From the NCBI GenBank assembly GCA_036936605.1, contig JAUPFV010000002.1, positions 125,286,376 through 125,350,375 of the forward strand: a DNA stretch of 64,000 bases, in the 5' to 3' direction. Below the pieces are notes generated by a model that saw only the letters and a list, made by a program, of their open reading frames with translations, had not been told where the DNA came from and made no database searches. The stretch's first letter is position 1, and every line of letters starts with the position of its first letter. This DNA is from Limnanthes douglasii subsp. nivea. Lineage: Eukaryota > Streptophyta > Magnoliopsida > Brassicales > Limnanthaceae. The position numbers and the translations under genes were made by a program. This document shows, piece after piece, positions 23,560 to 33,900 of this stretch.

Positions 23560-24230
23560 TTACAATAATAAAATTCAAAATTTAATATTAAAATTATAAC
23601 AATATAACTTGTAATCTTTTATCATGATAAAATATGATTTTGGTTTAAAAAATAATAAATAACATTTGTAATATTTAAAACCAAATCACAATAATAATAT
23701 TCAAAATGTAATATTAAAATTATAACAATATAACTTAAAAATAATAAATAACACTTGTAATATTTAAAACCAAATCACAGTAATAAAATTCAAAATGTAA
23801 TATTAAAATTATAACAATATAACTTAAAAATAATAAATAACACTTGTAATATTTAAAACCAAATCACAATAATAAAATTCAAAATGTAATATTAAAATTA
23901 TAACAATATAACTTAAAAATAATAAATAACACTTGTAATATTTAAAACCTAATCACAATAATAAAATTCAAAATGTCATATTAAAATTATAACAATATAA
24001 CTTAAAAATAGTAAATAACACTTGTAATATTTAAAACCAAATCACAATAATAAAATTTAAAATGTAATATTAAAATTATAACAATATAACTTGTAATATT
24101 TTTGCATGATAAAATATGATTTTGGTTTAAAAAATAATATATAACACTTGTAATATTCAAAACCAAATCACAATAATAAAATTCAAAATGTAATATTAAA
24201 ATTATAACCATAGAATTTGTAATACTTTAA
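23560..24230 (+). repeat. 89-bp AT-rich tandem array
   Basis: TCAAAATGTAATATTAAAAT recurs at 23701, 23790, 23879 and 23968 and, slightly changed, at 24057, an exact 89-bp step. Diverged, longer units flank it on both sides and contain CATGATAAAATATGATTTTG. Confidence 0.9.
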
Positions 24231-24517
24231 CATGATAAGATATAGTTTTGGTTTGTATTAGATCTAAAAACATAATAATAATATTCAAAATGTGATAATA
24301 ACATAAGTAATATTTAAAATTTTGGACTATATAATAATTACAACACTTAAAATATTAATAACTAAAACAAATTAATATTAACAAAAATGTAATAATAATT
24401 CTATAATAATATGCAATATCTCAATATTTTTTAAATATAACATTTTGGTTATAAAATAAATAAAATCAGCATAATATTTACCAATAAACCGCCGGTTTTT
24501 TACAAATAAACCGTGGT

Positions 24518-24665
24518 TTCGCAGTCCTGCCAGGTTGCAGTCCTGCCAGGTTGCGGTCCTGGTGGGTTGCTCCTTATGCGGTCCTGGCGGGTTGCGGTCC
24601 TGGCGGGTTGCGGTCCTGCCAGGTTGCAGTCCTAATAGGCCAGTTTCGCAGGTAAACCGCCAGTT
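24518..24665 (+). repeat. subterminal GGTTGCGGTCCTG-type repeats, right copy
   Basis: Direct repeat of 21476-21632. The shared tail is GTTGCAGTCCTAAT(A/G)GG followed by CCAGTTTC and AAACCGCCAGTT. Orientation is the same as the left copy although the element ends are inverted. Confidence 0.8.
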
Positions 24666-24727
24666 CTTAAGCAGATTGTCAGCTTTGAACCGTGGTTCCT
24701 GAACCATTAGACACCTCTAGTTCTTTG

Positions 24728-25068
24728 TATAAACAAAGCACAAATCCTTATTCTTACAGAAATTGAACCTAACCGCAACCATATATCACTCAAAACACTA
24801 ATACATCCATAAATATATTTACTTTAATACCTAAATACCTTTAATATTCCAAAATTAATTCAAAATCTGTAAAAAGGAAAAACCAATAAAAGATGAATGT
24901 ACTTATTCCTTTTATTCTTTTTCTTTTCATTTGTTGTTGTTGATTGGGATCTTGAAATTGAAGAGTTTATAATAAATTTTAGGTTTTGATTTTTTAGTAA
25001 AATAGAAGAGAAGAGAAGAGGGTATAAAAATAAGGTGAGATTGAGAGAAGAATAAGAGATTTTAAATT
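24728..25068. other. spacer, nothing recognised
   Basis: AT-rich DNA without a supportable gene. It ends in TTTTAAATT (25060-25068), the left target duplication of the MULE. Confidence 0.6.
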
Positions 25069-25205
25069 GGGAAATTGTACTTAAAGTACCCACTCAACTA
25101 TTCAATTGTCACTTACCACCCAAGGTTTGATCAATTGTTACTTAATACCCATCTCAACTACCTTATTGTCACTTACAACCTAATTTTATTTTAATACCCT
25201 AACTA
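25069..25205 (+). repeat. left terminal inverted repeat of the large MULE
   Basis: The TIR contains an internal duplication: CTCAACTATTCAATTGTCAC and CTCAACTACCTTATTGTCAC about 65 bp apart, followed by TTAATACCC words. The outer about 40 bp pair with 36740-36781. Confidence 0.75.
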
Positions 25206-25209
25206 CCCT

Positions 25210-26041
25210 TAACTCACAATATAAACGTTATTTTCTGTTTTCTTTCTATTTTTTCTAGCTTTTTGAAGATTTGAATTTGTTAGCCGCTCTAACCACCTAA
25301 CCCTACCAACCACCACGAGCTCGGTTGAAATCACATTTTCCGGTGATCGGAAGCTGCTAAAGGTTTGTTTCTTTATGTAAGTTGTTGTGTTAGACCTTTC
25401 TAACCTCTGTTTTATACGTATAGGAGTTGATCGTCGCTTTTTGGAATCTTATAGCTTACAAGTAATCGTGTTGCCAGCTTTTTAGGTAATTACCTACCGA
25501 TTTCGAAGTTTTTTATTCGTCTTCTCTGTTGGAATAGGTTCTATTCTACTGTTTTTAGATGCCATTGCCTGATTTAGAGCTTTTCTCTGTTTTTTTTTTG
25601 TTATAGTGATCTGTTATTGTTTAGTTAATATTGTTCGTTATATAGTTCGTTATATAATTTGGTAGTGCTTTAGTTTTGTCTTGAATGTGTAGATTACGAG
25701 TTTTTAGGTCAGTTAGAGTATTGTATTTCGAAACAAATATCAGGACCGGTGTTACATAGAAATATCAGGACAGGATCCGAATAGCTCTATGTAGATATAC
25801 ACAATTCGCAAGATAGGATGCGAATTGTTTAATGGTGCAGTAAATAATCTGCACAGTTTTTGTGACTAATAACAAATATCAGGACTTTGTTACCTACAAA
25901 TATCAGGACAAGATGCGAATAGATCGTTGTAGGTATACACAATTCGCACCTTAGGATGCGAATTGTTTGATGCAGTAGTAAATATTTTGCACCTAGTTTT
26001 TGTGACTAATAACAAATAACTTGTATTGTCCAAGTTAAGAG
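25210..26041 (+). promoter_or_regulatory. 5' leader region of the MULE transposase gene
   Basis: There is no coding sequence before the ATG at 26042. The stretch has T-rich, intron-like DNA and two copies of a unit with ATATCAGGAC followed by a hairpin ACAATTCGCA...TGCGAATTGT (25800-25829 and 25937-25966). Promoter elements could not be pinned down. Confidence 0.45.
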
Positions 26042-29000
26042 ATGTCTAAATCACGAGTTTGTATTTTTAAATATGGTCACCAAACTGCAATTGTGCCTTT
26101 CACGGAGTTTGAAAGCTTCGAAAGTATCCAAGCTTATGTAGAGAACACATGGGAGGAGCTTGCCACAGGTGAGTACCTAATTACTTACTCCTACGGGGAT
26201 CACAATAATTTTTTCTTTAATAACCAGAATGATTTTGTTGGGTTGGTGTTATATCTTGATTTGGAGCGTTTAAAATGGGTTAGTTTTCTCATAGAACAAC
26301 ACGTCTTCGATAAGGGTTCTGGTAATAAAAGTTATGTTGATAAGAGCTCTGGTGGTAAGGATTCTGGTGGTAAGCGTAAAGAGCGTAGCTTGATTTTGGG
26401 AGAACCATCTCTTGATCAACTAGTTAGCGGGGAGAGTAGTAACAGTTTAGTTAATTCTGATCAGAGGAAAAAACAACTTGCTACTGCTGGTTGGGTTGAT
26501 GCTATTACAAGAGTGGGTCAAGCTTTTGAAGAAGGTGATGCCGGTCTGAGGGTATCCTTGTGCAAGTTTGCGTTAGAGCATGGTTTTTCTTTCAAATACC
26601 TGCACAACACAACAAATAAGATCACGTCTTATTGTGAAAATAAGCTCACAAGCGGGTGCAAATGGAGGGTTTATGCATCTATTGACTCAAGCACCGGCCT
26701 TATGACGATCAAGAAGCATTTCCCGTACCATACTTGCAGTCTTGTTTTCTCCCAGAAGCATAAGCATAAGCGGCACAGGCATTTGACATCAGATTTGATT
26801 GCAGAGGAAATTCAGGATTCTCTCCGGACCTGACATTCGTTGACAGCCAAAACCATACAATCGACTGTCAAACAAGATTACGGTCTTGATATCTCTTATC
26901 GTTTGTCATGGAATGCTTTAGAGAAAGCTAGGAGGGGAGTTTTTGGAGATAGTTCAAGTTCTTTTAGTTTACTAAGCGGATGCTTCAAACGTTTGAAGAG
27001 CCGGGATATTACTTCAGACTGCCAGTTGGAGTTGTCAGCTGGAAACCGATTCAAGCGCTGTTTTGTAGCATTCGGTTCGTCCCTTAGTGGTTTTCATTCA
27101 TGCCGTCCAATGTTGTTTGTAGGGCTGTTATCGGTCCGGTTCGGTCCGGGTTTTGAAGGAACTGGATCGGACCGCTAAGCTTATCGGTTCGGACCGGACC
27201 GGACCGTTAAGTTTTCGGTTCTAATTTTTGGAACCGGACCGAACCGCTAAGCTTTCGGTTCGGTTCGGTTTGGTTCCGGTTTCGGTTCGGTCCGAATTCG
27301 GTCTGGTCCCGTTTCGGTCCGATTTTGGTCCGGTTCGGTCCACTTAAAAAAAATAAAATTAATTAAAAATTGATTTTTAATTACTTTTTTATTAAAATAA
27401 ATGATATAAAAACTAAAGTTTATAAGTTGATCTTTCATTTTTCTTAAAAATTGATATTTAACTATCAATTTTGGTATTATAATTTATAAAACAATATATA
27501 ATAATAATAAATAATCGGTTTTAATAATTTTATTGGTCGGATTTCTTATCGGTTCTACCGGTTTATCGGTTTCATCGGTTCGATTCCGTATCGGTTCCTT
27601 CGGTCCTATCGGTTATATCGGTTCGGTTCCTTATCGGTTCTATCGGTTTATCGGTTCTATCGGTTCGGTTCCTAACCGGTTTTTTGTTTCGGTTCCTTAT
27701 CGGTTTTCGGTTTTTAGAATGGAACCGTGAACCGGACCGTTAAGGTTCGGTCCGGTTCTCGGTCCGGTCCTTATCGGTTCGGTCCCGGTCCGGTTCTCGG
27801 TTCCGGAGAACCGTTGACAACCCTAGTTGTTTGTCGATGGAACCCACTTATATGGCAAGTACAAGGGTACATTACTCACTGCTGTAGCAAAGGACGGAAA
27901 CAACGGTTAGTTACATTTATCTAGTTGATGAACGATGTTTTTGTGTGAAAATGCTGATGCAATTCGCAGCAGGTGATGCGAATTAAGCAGTGTTGTGATC
28001 CTCACATTTCGCATTTGAGGCTGCGAATTATGTATTATGCTGAGTAAACTGTACCTACATCGCAGCTTGAGTTAGGTATTATTTAAAGTTTCCACAAGCT
28101 GCGAATTCACATGCCAAGCTGCGAACTGTTTGCATGAGCAATTAAAATGTCACACATATTTCGCATGACAAGCTGCGAATTGTTCCAGGACAGCATGCGA
28201 ATTGTTACTCATTTTTAAACGTTTGCATACTGTTGTAGTGTTTATTTGATCTGCCTTTTTCCAGGACTATTCCCTGTTGCTGTTGGTGTAGTTAGCATTG
28301 AAGATTGGGACATTTGATGTGGTTTTTGGGGTGTTTGAAACCACATTTGCTGGATCGGCATATCACATTTATTACAGACCGTCATTCTGGTATTGTTAAT
28401 GCTGTTTCTGTCTTGTATCCAAACTGCTATCATGCGTACTGTTATTTCCATCTCATGCAGAATTTGAGAGCCAAACTGGAACATACTAACAGGGAGTATA
28501 AAAAAAGATGTTGAGTTTCTTCCACCGTCTTGCTTATGCTCCCAGTCAAGAGCTTTTTATAGATATACTAACAGGTTTTCTATGTGAAGGTGGTGAGAGA
28601 ATGAGTGATTTTCTTGAAAATTTACCCCCTGAAAAGTATGTGCAGGCTTACGTAAAATGGGAAGCGATACGGCTCTATGGCTTCTACCGTAGCTGAATCG
28701 TTTAACAATCAGATTAAAAAATATTGCGGCTTACCAATTGTTGAGTTTATTGATTGGATTAGAGTCTTGCTTATGACTCAAGTTTCACGGAGATACGAAG
28801 AAGGTCTCAGCTGGAGTACTAATTTGGTTGAGAAGAAGCTAAAGCAGAATGTTGACATGTGCTGAAGTTGGGTAGTACGTAAGTCCTCTTCCGCCATGTT
28901 CGAAGTCTTTTCGACTCCTGTGGCTGTTGTTAATCTGTTGGATTTCAAATGTTCATGCGGATCATGGCAACAAGAGTGTTTTCCATGTGCTCATGCTCTA

Positions 29001-29297
29001 GCGGCATTACAATACACCGACCAAGATCCATTGACTGTAATAGAACCCTTCTTTACGGTTAAGAATTACAGGGAAAGTTACTCTTTCAGCATACCAGCTA
29101 TAACTGATTTCGGCGAAGGGTCCAGCGCTAACGATCCTTCTTTTGTTGAAGTTCTGCCTCCGAACGTTAAGAGACGCTCCGGAAGGCCTAAGAAAAAACG
29201 AATCCCTTCTAGAGGAGAAATCTCAACCAAGAAGTTAAGGTGTGGCCGATGTTCGAAATCAGGCCATAACCGGAGGACTTGTGATGTTCCAGTTTAA
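26042..29297 (+). pseudogene. MuDR-type MULE transposase gene
   Basis: Exon 1 starts at 26042. A PB1-like N-terminus (about residues 1-90) is followed by the MuDR DNA-binding region (HGFSFKYL, CKWRVYASID, HTCSLVF). The DDE core has the first Asp in VDGTHLYGKYKGTLL (27834 on), the second in FITDRHSGI (28371-28397) and Glu in STVAESFNNQIK. A SWIM zinc finger, CSCGSWQQECFPCAH (about 28955-28999), and a C-terminal CX2C...H...C knuckle (CGRCSKSGHNRRTC) complete it. An intron runs from 27904 to 28264 (GTTAGT...TTTCCAG). Damage: TGA at 26831, a 706-bp hAT insertion, frameshifts near 28312, 28505 and 28675, and a stop at 28862. It would have cut and rejoined MULE ends. Confidence 0.9.
27120..27825. 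mobile_element. hAT-type short element 3 inside the transposase
   Basis: The ends TAGGGCTGTTATCGG and, on the other strand, TAGGGTTGTCAACGG enclose 706 bp rich in TCGGTTCGG and GGACCGGACC words. Perfect 8-bp duplications GTTGTTTG lie at 27112-27119 and 27826-27833. Removing the element and one duplicate joins CRPMLFV to DGTHLYG in frame, exactly the MULE motif. It has no coding capacity. Confidence 0.95.
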
Positions 29298-29912
29298 GGA
29301 AAATTCTGGTTGGCCATATCACATTTATTTTTTTAGCATAGTTATTGTTCTGTACAGCAAAATAAACATTTGTACATTCCTGTGTTTTTGTATTTGCTAC
29401 TATTGGAGTTGTAATCATTTCGCATCCTATGCTGTGAATTATGTACAATACATTGGTGTTTGTTACAAACATCTATCAGGATTACATGCGAATTATGTAC
29501 AATTATGTGAAATTTTAACAGGGTGCGAATCGTTGGTAAAATCATAACAAACATTTATCATATCTTACGTTTCGCATGATAGGCTGCGAATTAGGGCCAG
29601 AATTGTGATGCGAATGGAGATCAATTAGAAGTCTTGATATTTGTCATGTGATAAGCTGTGAATTGTAATTTAATAAAATACCAGGATATTCAGTAAGGTT
29701 GAACATAAGTAATATAGCAGGTTAACATGCGAATAATGTACAAAATGTATTTGGATGCGAATCCTTTATATCATTGAAACTCTGTAAGCAAGTTGGATTA
29801 CAAAAAGGAGGATTACAATATTTCCAGAAACTAACAACTGTTTACACATATCACTACAAGCTACTGGTGCTAGTTAGTTGCATTTCAAAAAAACAAAAAA
29901 CAAAAACCAACT
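29298..29912. other. intergenic spacer between convergent MULE genes
   Basis: No gene was found. It contains about eight TGCGAA motifs (29418, 29486, 29523, 29569, 29584 and others) and some T-rich stretches that could serve as poly(A) regions for the genes on either side. Confidence 0.6.
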
Positions 29913-30386
29913 CTAGCAGTTGGTAGAGGATTCATCACCAACTGTTTCCTCTTTCTCCTCTTTGTGCTGATCATCTTTGTCTTTCTCCTCTTTGTCTTCG
30001 ACTTTCTCTTTCTCTTCCACTTTCTCTTCAGCTTCAATATCTACGTCCATCATGCTTAAAAATTTTGTCCTTGATGGACCAGCTTCGTCTTCCCTCTTCC
30101 TTTTGTTGTTTCGAACCTCTGGCTGAGGTGCAGCAGGAAGCATTGGAACCTGTTCTGGCTGAGGTTCAGCAGCAACCTGTGGAACAACTTCCACTGGTTG
30201 AGAGTCAGCAGAGTAGTAGTCATCATATATGTATAACCAAAAAACAGAGACGGGGCTGGGGGGTGGTGCTGCTGGCATGATCAACTCATCACTCCAGTTA
30301 ACGGTTAAGGATGACCAGGAGTCACCCAGGGAACCGAGTGAACCAGAGTTTGAGTATGAGGTGGTTGTTGTTGTGGTGGAAGACAT
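29913..30386 (-). CDS. small acidic, low-complexity protein of the MULE
   Basis: An uninterrupted 157-codon frame starts at 30386. The N-terminus is Ser/Thr-rich (about 1-35), the middle is Pro/Gln-rich (about 75-105), KRKRED at about 108-113 could be a nuclear signal, and the C-terminal 40 residues are nearly all Glu, Lys and Asp. A TATA-like CTATAAATACC lies about 85 bp upstream. I recognise no domain. It lies between the transposase and Ulp1-like genes, on the same strand as the latter. It may be a real third gene of the MULE or a fragment of a captured host gene. Confidence 0.55.
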   Translation of the reverse strand: MSSTTTTTTSYSNSGSLGSLGDSWSSLTVNWSDELIMPAAPPPSPVSVFWLYIYDDYYSADSQPVEVVPQVAAEPQPEQVPMLPAAPQPEVRNNKRKREDEAGPSRTKFLSMMDVDIEAEEKVEEKEKVEDKEEKDKDDQHKEEKEETVGDESSTNC

Positions 30387-30467
30387 GACTGTTTGAATTC
30401 GAAGAGAAGAAGAGGTGTTTTTAAAAAAATATAGAGTTTGGTGTAAAGTTAGCCTTTGGTTACTAGA

Positions 30468-30478
30468 GGTATTTATAG
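30468..30478 (-). promoter_or_regulatory. TATA-like box upstream of the acidic ORF
   Basis: On the minus strand it reads CCCTATAAATACC, about 85 bases before the ATG at 30386, a usual plant TATA-to-start distance. Confidence 0.5.
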
Positions 30479-30489
30479 GGAAAGGAGGT

Positions 30490-30972
30490 GATCATTACAT
30501 AGCCTCCATGTCCAATCAGCATTTAATTAATTATGTACTTGATTAGATTGTTTTTTGTGTGCTCAATGTAGAAAACGTTTACCAAGGCATAAGCCACAGC
30601 CTGTTCGTATCCTTGTACTTTGTATTTTTAATATTTTATTTATGCACCAGGCTGCGAACTGGTTTTAAGCTGGTATACCAGGCTGCGAACTGTGTGTGTA
30701 GTGATAACCATCTATCAGGTTAGGCTGCGAACTATTTGATATAAGTTAGGCTGCGAACTGTTCATACAGGTTGGGCTGCGAACTGTTCATACATACCAGA
30801 GTAAACTACCAGGATCATAATCAACCATTATATATCAGGTTATGATGCGAACTATAAGATAAGGAATATTCAAATTTCTGAAATCGTAATTTGTTTATGT
30901 ATGCACAACAAAACTAAAAATTACAACAGATGTATTTACAAGCAACTAATGTATTTACAAGCAATACACGAA
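30490..30972. other. spacer between acidic ORF and Ulp1-like gene
   Basis: No gene was seen. Five or six GGCTGCGAACTG motifs lie at 30650-30855, three of them nearly tandem (30722-30785). Confidence 0.6.
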
Positions 30973-33900
30973 TCAGCCATATGTGATGGTGAATTTGTCA
31001 TTTAAAAAGTAATAGAACATTTCTGCTCTGAAGGCAGTTACCATATCTGCATCGTATTTTTCTGCACTGATCCATGCTCAATAATATCCATTGCATATTT
31101 GCAGACGAAGACACCACAGTCCACGGTGCCTCACTTTTATTGTGGGATGCCTCTTTCCACCTTCACCTTCCACCCTGTAGTATATTTGGGTAGGAATCCT
31201 CTATCCAACAAATATTTGATCTGTGTATAGTAATTAGTGTTAGGAATATGCACAAAAACAAAAACAGTTGGTGACATACAATTCGCATCATTAGGCTGCA
31301 AATTATATGACAATGAATCCAACACAATTCGCACCTTAGGCTGCGAATTATATGACAGCCAATCCAACATGGACAGGCTACGAATTGTGTTATGGACAGG
31401 CTGCGAATTGAGTTATGGACAGGCTGCAAAAAAACAACTTATTTACTCACAATTCGCAGCATACCAGAACTCAGTTCGCAGCATGCATACTTAAAATGTG
31501 TTCAGAATTAAGTGTATAGTTTAGAATATTTACCAGTAGTCTAGGTATCCTTGTGGTGGTGTCTGTGGCATGAAGCTTAGGCAGAAGCGAATTGTAGTTT
31601 GAAATTGTCCTGCCGTCGACGTCGATGACGAGCAACGTCCAGTGGTTTACATTGTCCTTCATCTCGGTGCACACTGGAACCATGATGTTGGCATTTTCGC
31701 GCCCCTTCCTAAAAGCCATGTCCACCAAATTTTCCACTTGCCACCCTGCTTTCATTTGATGCTGCATCTAAGCAAGAGTATATTAAAGTGAGAACCTTTC
31801 TGAGAACTTTCTTCAATTTACGTGAGCTAAACTTACCGCAGTCATGCCAGAAATCAGTATGGCGTCGTGATGCTCTCCTTTAGCTTTAGTGCATGGGACT
31901 TTGTAGTCTTCTTCTTCAAGCATCTTTCGAATCCAAGCATCGATAAGCTAACAAAGGAGTTGTAGATTTATGTTAAATATAGAATACATATTTGAAACAT
32001 TGAAAATAGAATTGGTTGACAATTGGATACCTTTACGTCCAGCTCCATTTCTAAAGGTAGTGCCATGACATCACTCGCTTGCACCCTGATTCCGTATGTA
32101 AACTTGGACTCTGGTAACTGCCATACCACTGGATCAGGTGTGTCGCTCTCGTAGGCTTTAACCAACTGTATTTTGTGGTATTCTGCCAGATCGATACGGT
32201 CGGTTACTTTTGTTTTCTTTGGCCATTCGCTGTATTCTACTACTGGCGGTTCCCGTATTGTTATTACGAACTCTTCTTCTTCCTCTGCCACTTGAGGCTG
32301 CGTTTGTGTCAGTAGCGTAAAACTTGGCTCCTCTATCTCATTAACCGTCTCGAGCTTAGTAAATAACAAAAATCAAAAGTAGAAGGGCGTCAGTGATTAT
32401 AAGTGCAACGAGTCCAAACACTTCGCATCTTAGGCTGCAAAATGTGTGGTTCCAGTTAAATAAATTTATTAGTATCTATCAGGGTAGGGTGCGAACTATT
32501 CGAGGTTCCACTGAACAGTTCGCATCCTACCCTGATATTTGTTTGTAATACTCCAATCAGCATTTGACACAAGTCACATGTTATGATGCGAAATCATTAT
32601 AAGTAGGCCTTACCGCACGGTCAGCGACAACCACTGCCGTTGACTTGTTCGGCATAGAGGCTAGATCGTGTCGGCAGAAATCATTAATGTCATCCTCCGA
32701 CATGTTCTCCAGAGACCGTTGTATTATAGAATCGTAATATACATTATCAATTTCATTTAAAAATGTCTGTGAAACTTGAGTGTAAATACCATCAACAAAA
32801 GCATCAGGTAAACCTACTGTGTTATCGTGGGACTCTGGAGCTGGCAGTTGATTTGTTACCGGGCCTACAGTTTGACGTTGGCTTAGCAATTCTGACTTTG
32901 CTGACAGCACCGTTGGTCTTTGAGGTTCCACCGAAGAAGTGGTTTTGTCTTCTAAGGATGGTCCTTCCTGGCTGAGTAGTTTTGTCTTCTCACCGGGATG
33001 GACAGGGTCTGACTCTTGAGGTGCTACCTCTTGAGTTAGCCTTTCTCTCTTCGCCAAGGTTATCTGTTGCTGCTGTTGTTGTTCTTGTTGTCCTTGTTGC
33101 TCTTGTTGTTGTTGTTCTTGTTGGCGGTCTTCGTGTTGAACCTGTGGTTGCTGGTGTTGTTGTTGGTGGTGTACTTCGTGTTGTTGTTGCTGGGGGTGTT
33201 CTTCTTGTTGTTGTTGTTCGTGTTGTTGTTGTTGTTGCTGTTGTTGCTGTTGTTCATGTTGTTGCTGTTGTTCCTGTTGTTCTTGTTGTTGGGGGTGTTT
33301 TTGTTCTTCTTCTTCTTGTTGCTGTTGCTGGGGGTGTTCTTCTTCTTGTTGCTGTTGTTGTTGTTGTTGCTGCTGTTGTTGCTGTTGTTCTTGTTGCTGT
33401 TGTTGTTGTTGCTGGGGGTGTTCTTATTGTTGTTGCTGATGTTGTTGTTGTTGCTGCTGGTCTTGCTGTTTCTGCTGGTGGTGTTGTTGTCTTTCGGTCT
33501 CCTATTTCATACAAAAAAAAACAAAAGGGTGGAATCACATTTCGCATCCTGACCTGATATCTATGTTATACATTCCTAACAATTCGCAGCTCAGCATGCG
33601 AATTGTGTAATAACCAAACCACCAGTTTATTACATAATTCGCAGCTTAAGCTGCGAAATGTTTGGACAGGACTACACAATAGTCCTGATATTTGTTTGAT
33701 AACATCATATCATCTACTTACATTATCTACCTCCTCTGTATGTGTCTCTATGATGGGTGAATTGTGGGCATCATCATCCCTTTCTTCCGGCAGTACTCCA
33801 TCAGCATGGTGCTGATCAGCATTAGACACGGATGCTTGCTGATCAGTGGATCCTACTCTCTCTGGAAGTGCTGCTGGTACCTGCTCTATTGGGCTTTCGA

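Larger units (their letters stand above)
21408..24719. mobile_element. hAT-type element 2, non-coding, with perfect 8-bp TSD
   Basis: The ends are TAGAGGTGTCAAACGG on the left and, read inward on the other strand, TAGAGGTGTCTAATGG on the right, flanked on both sides by GTTCTTTG (21400-21407 and 24720-24727). Length is 3312 bp. There is no transposase. The interior holds direct subterminal repeats, a 71-bp tandem duplication, long palindromes and an 89-bp tandem array. Confidence 0.9.

Noticed and set aside
26840..27178. Separate gene starting at 26840
   Set aside because: It is the continuation of the transposase after a single TGA at 26831, and its tail is hAT sequence.
32982..33557. Long plus-strand frames of Val/Leu/Ala repeats opposite the Gln-rich exon
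   Set aside because: They are mirror readings of the CAA/CAG tract. The minus frame joins splice-bounded exons of the Ulp1-like gene.
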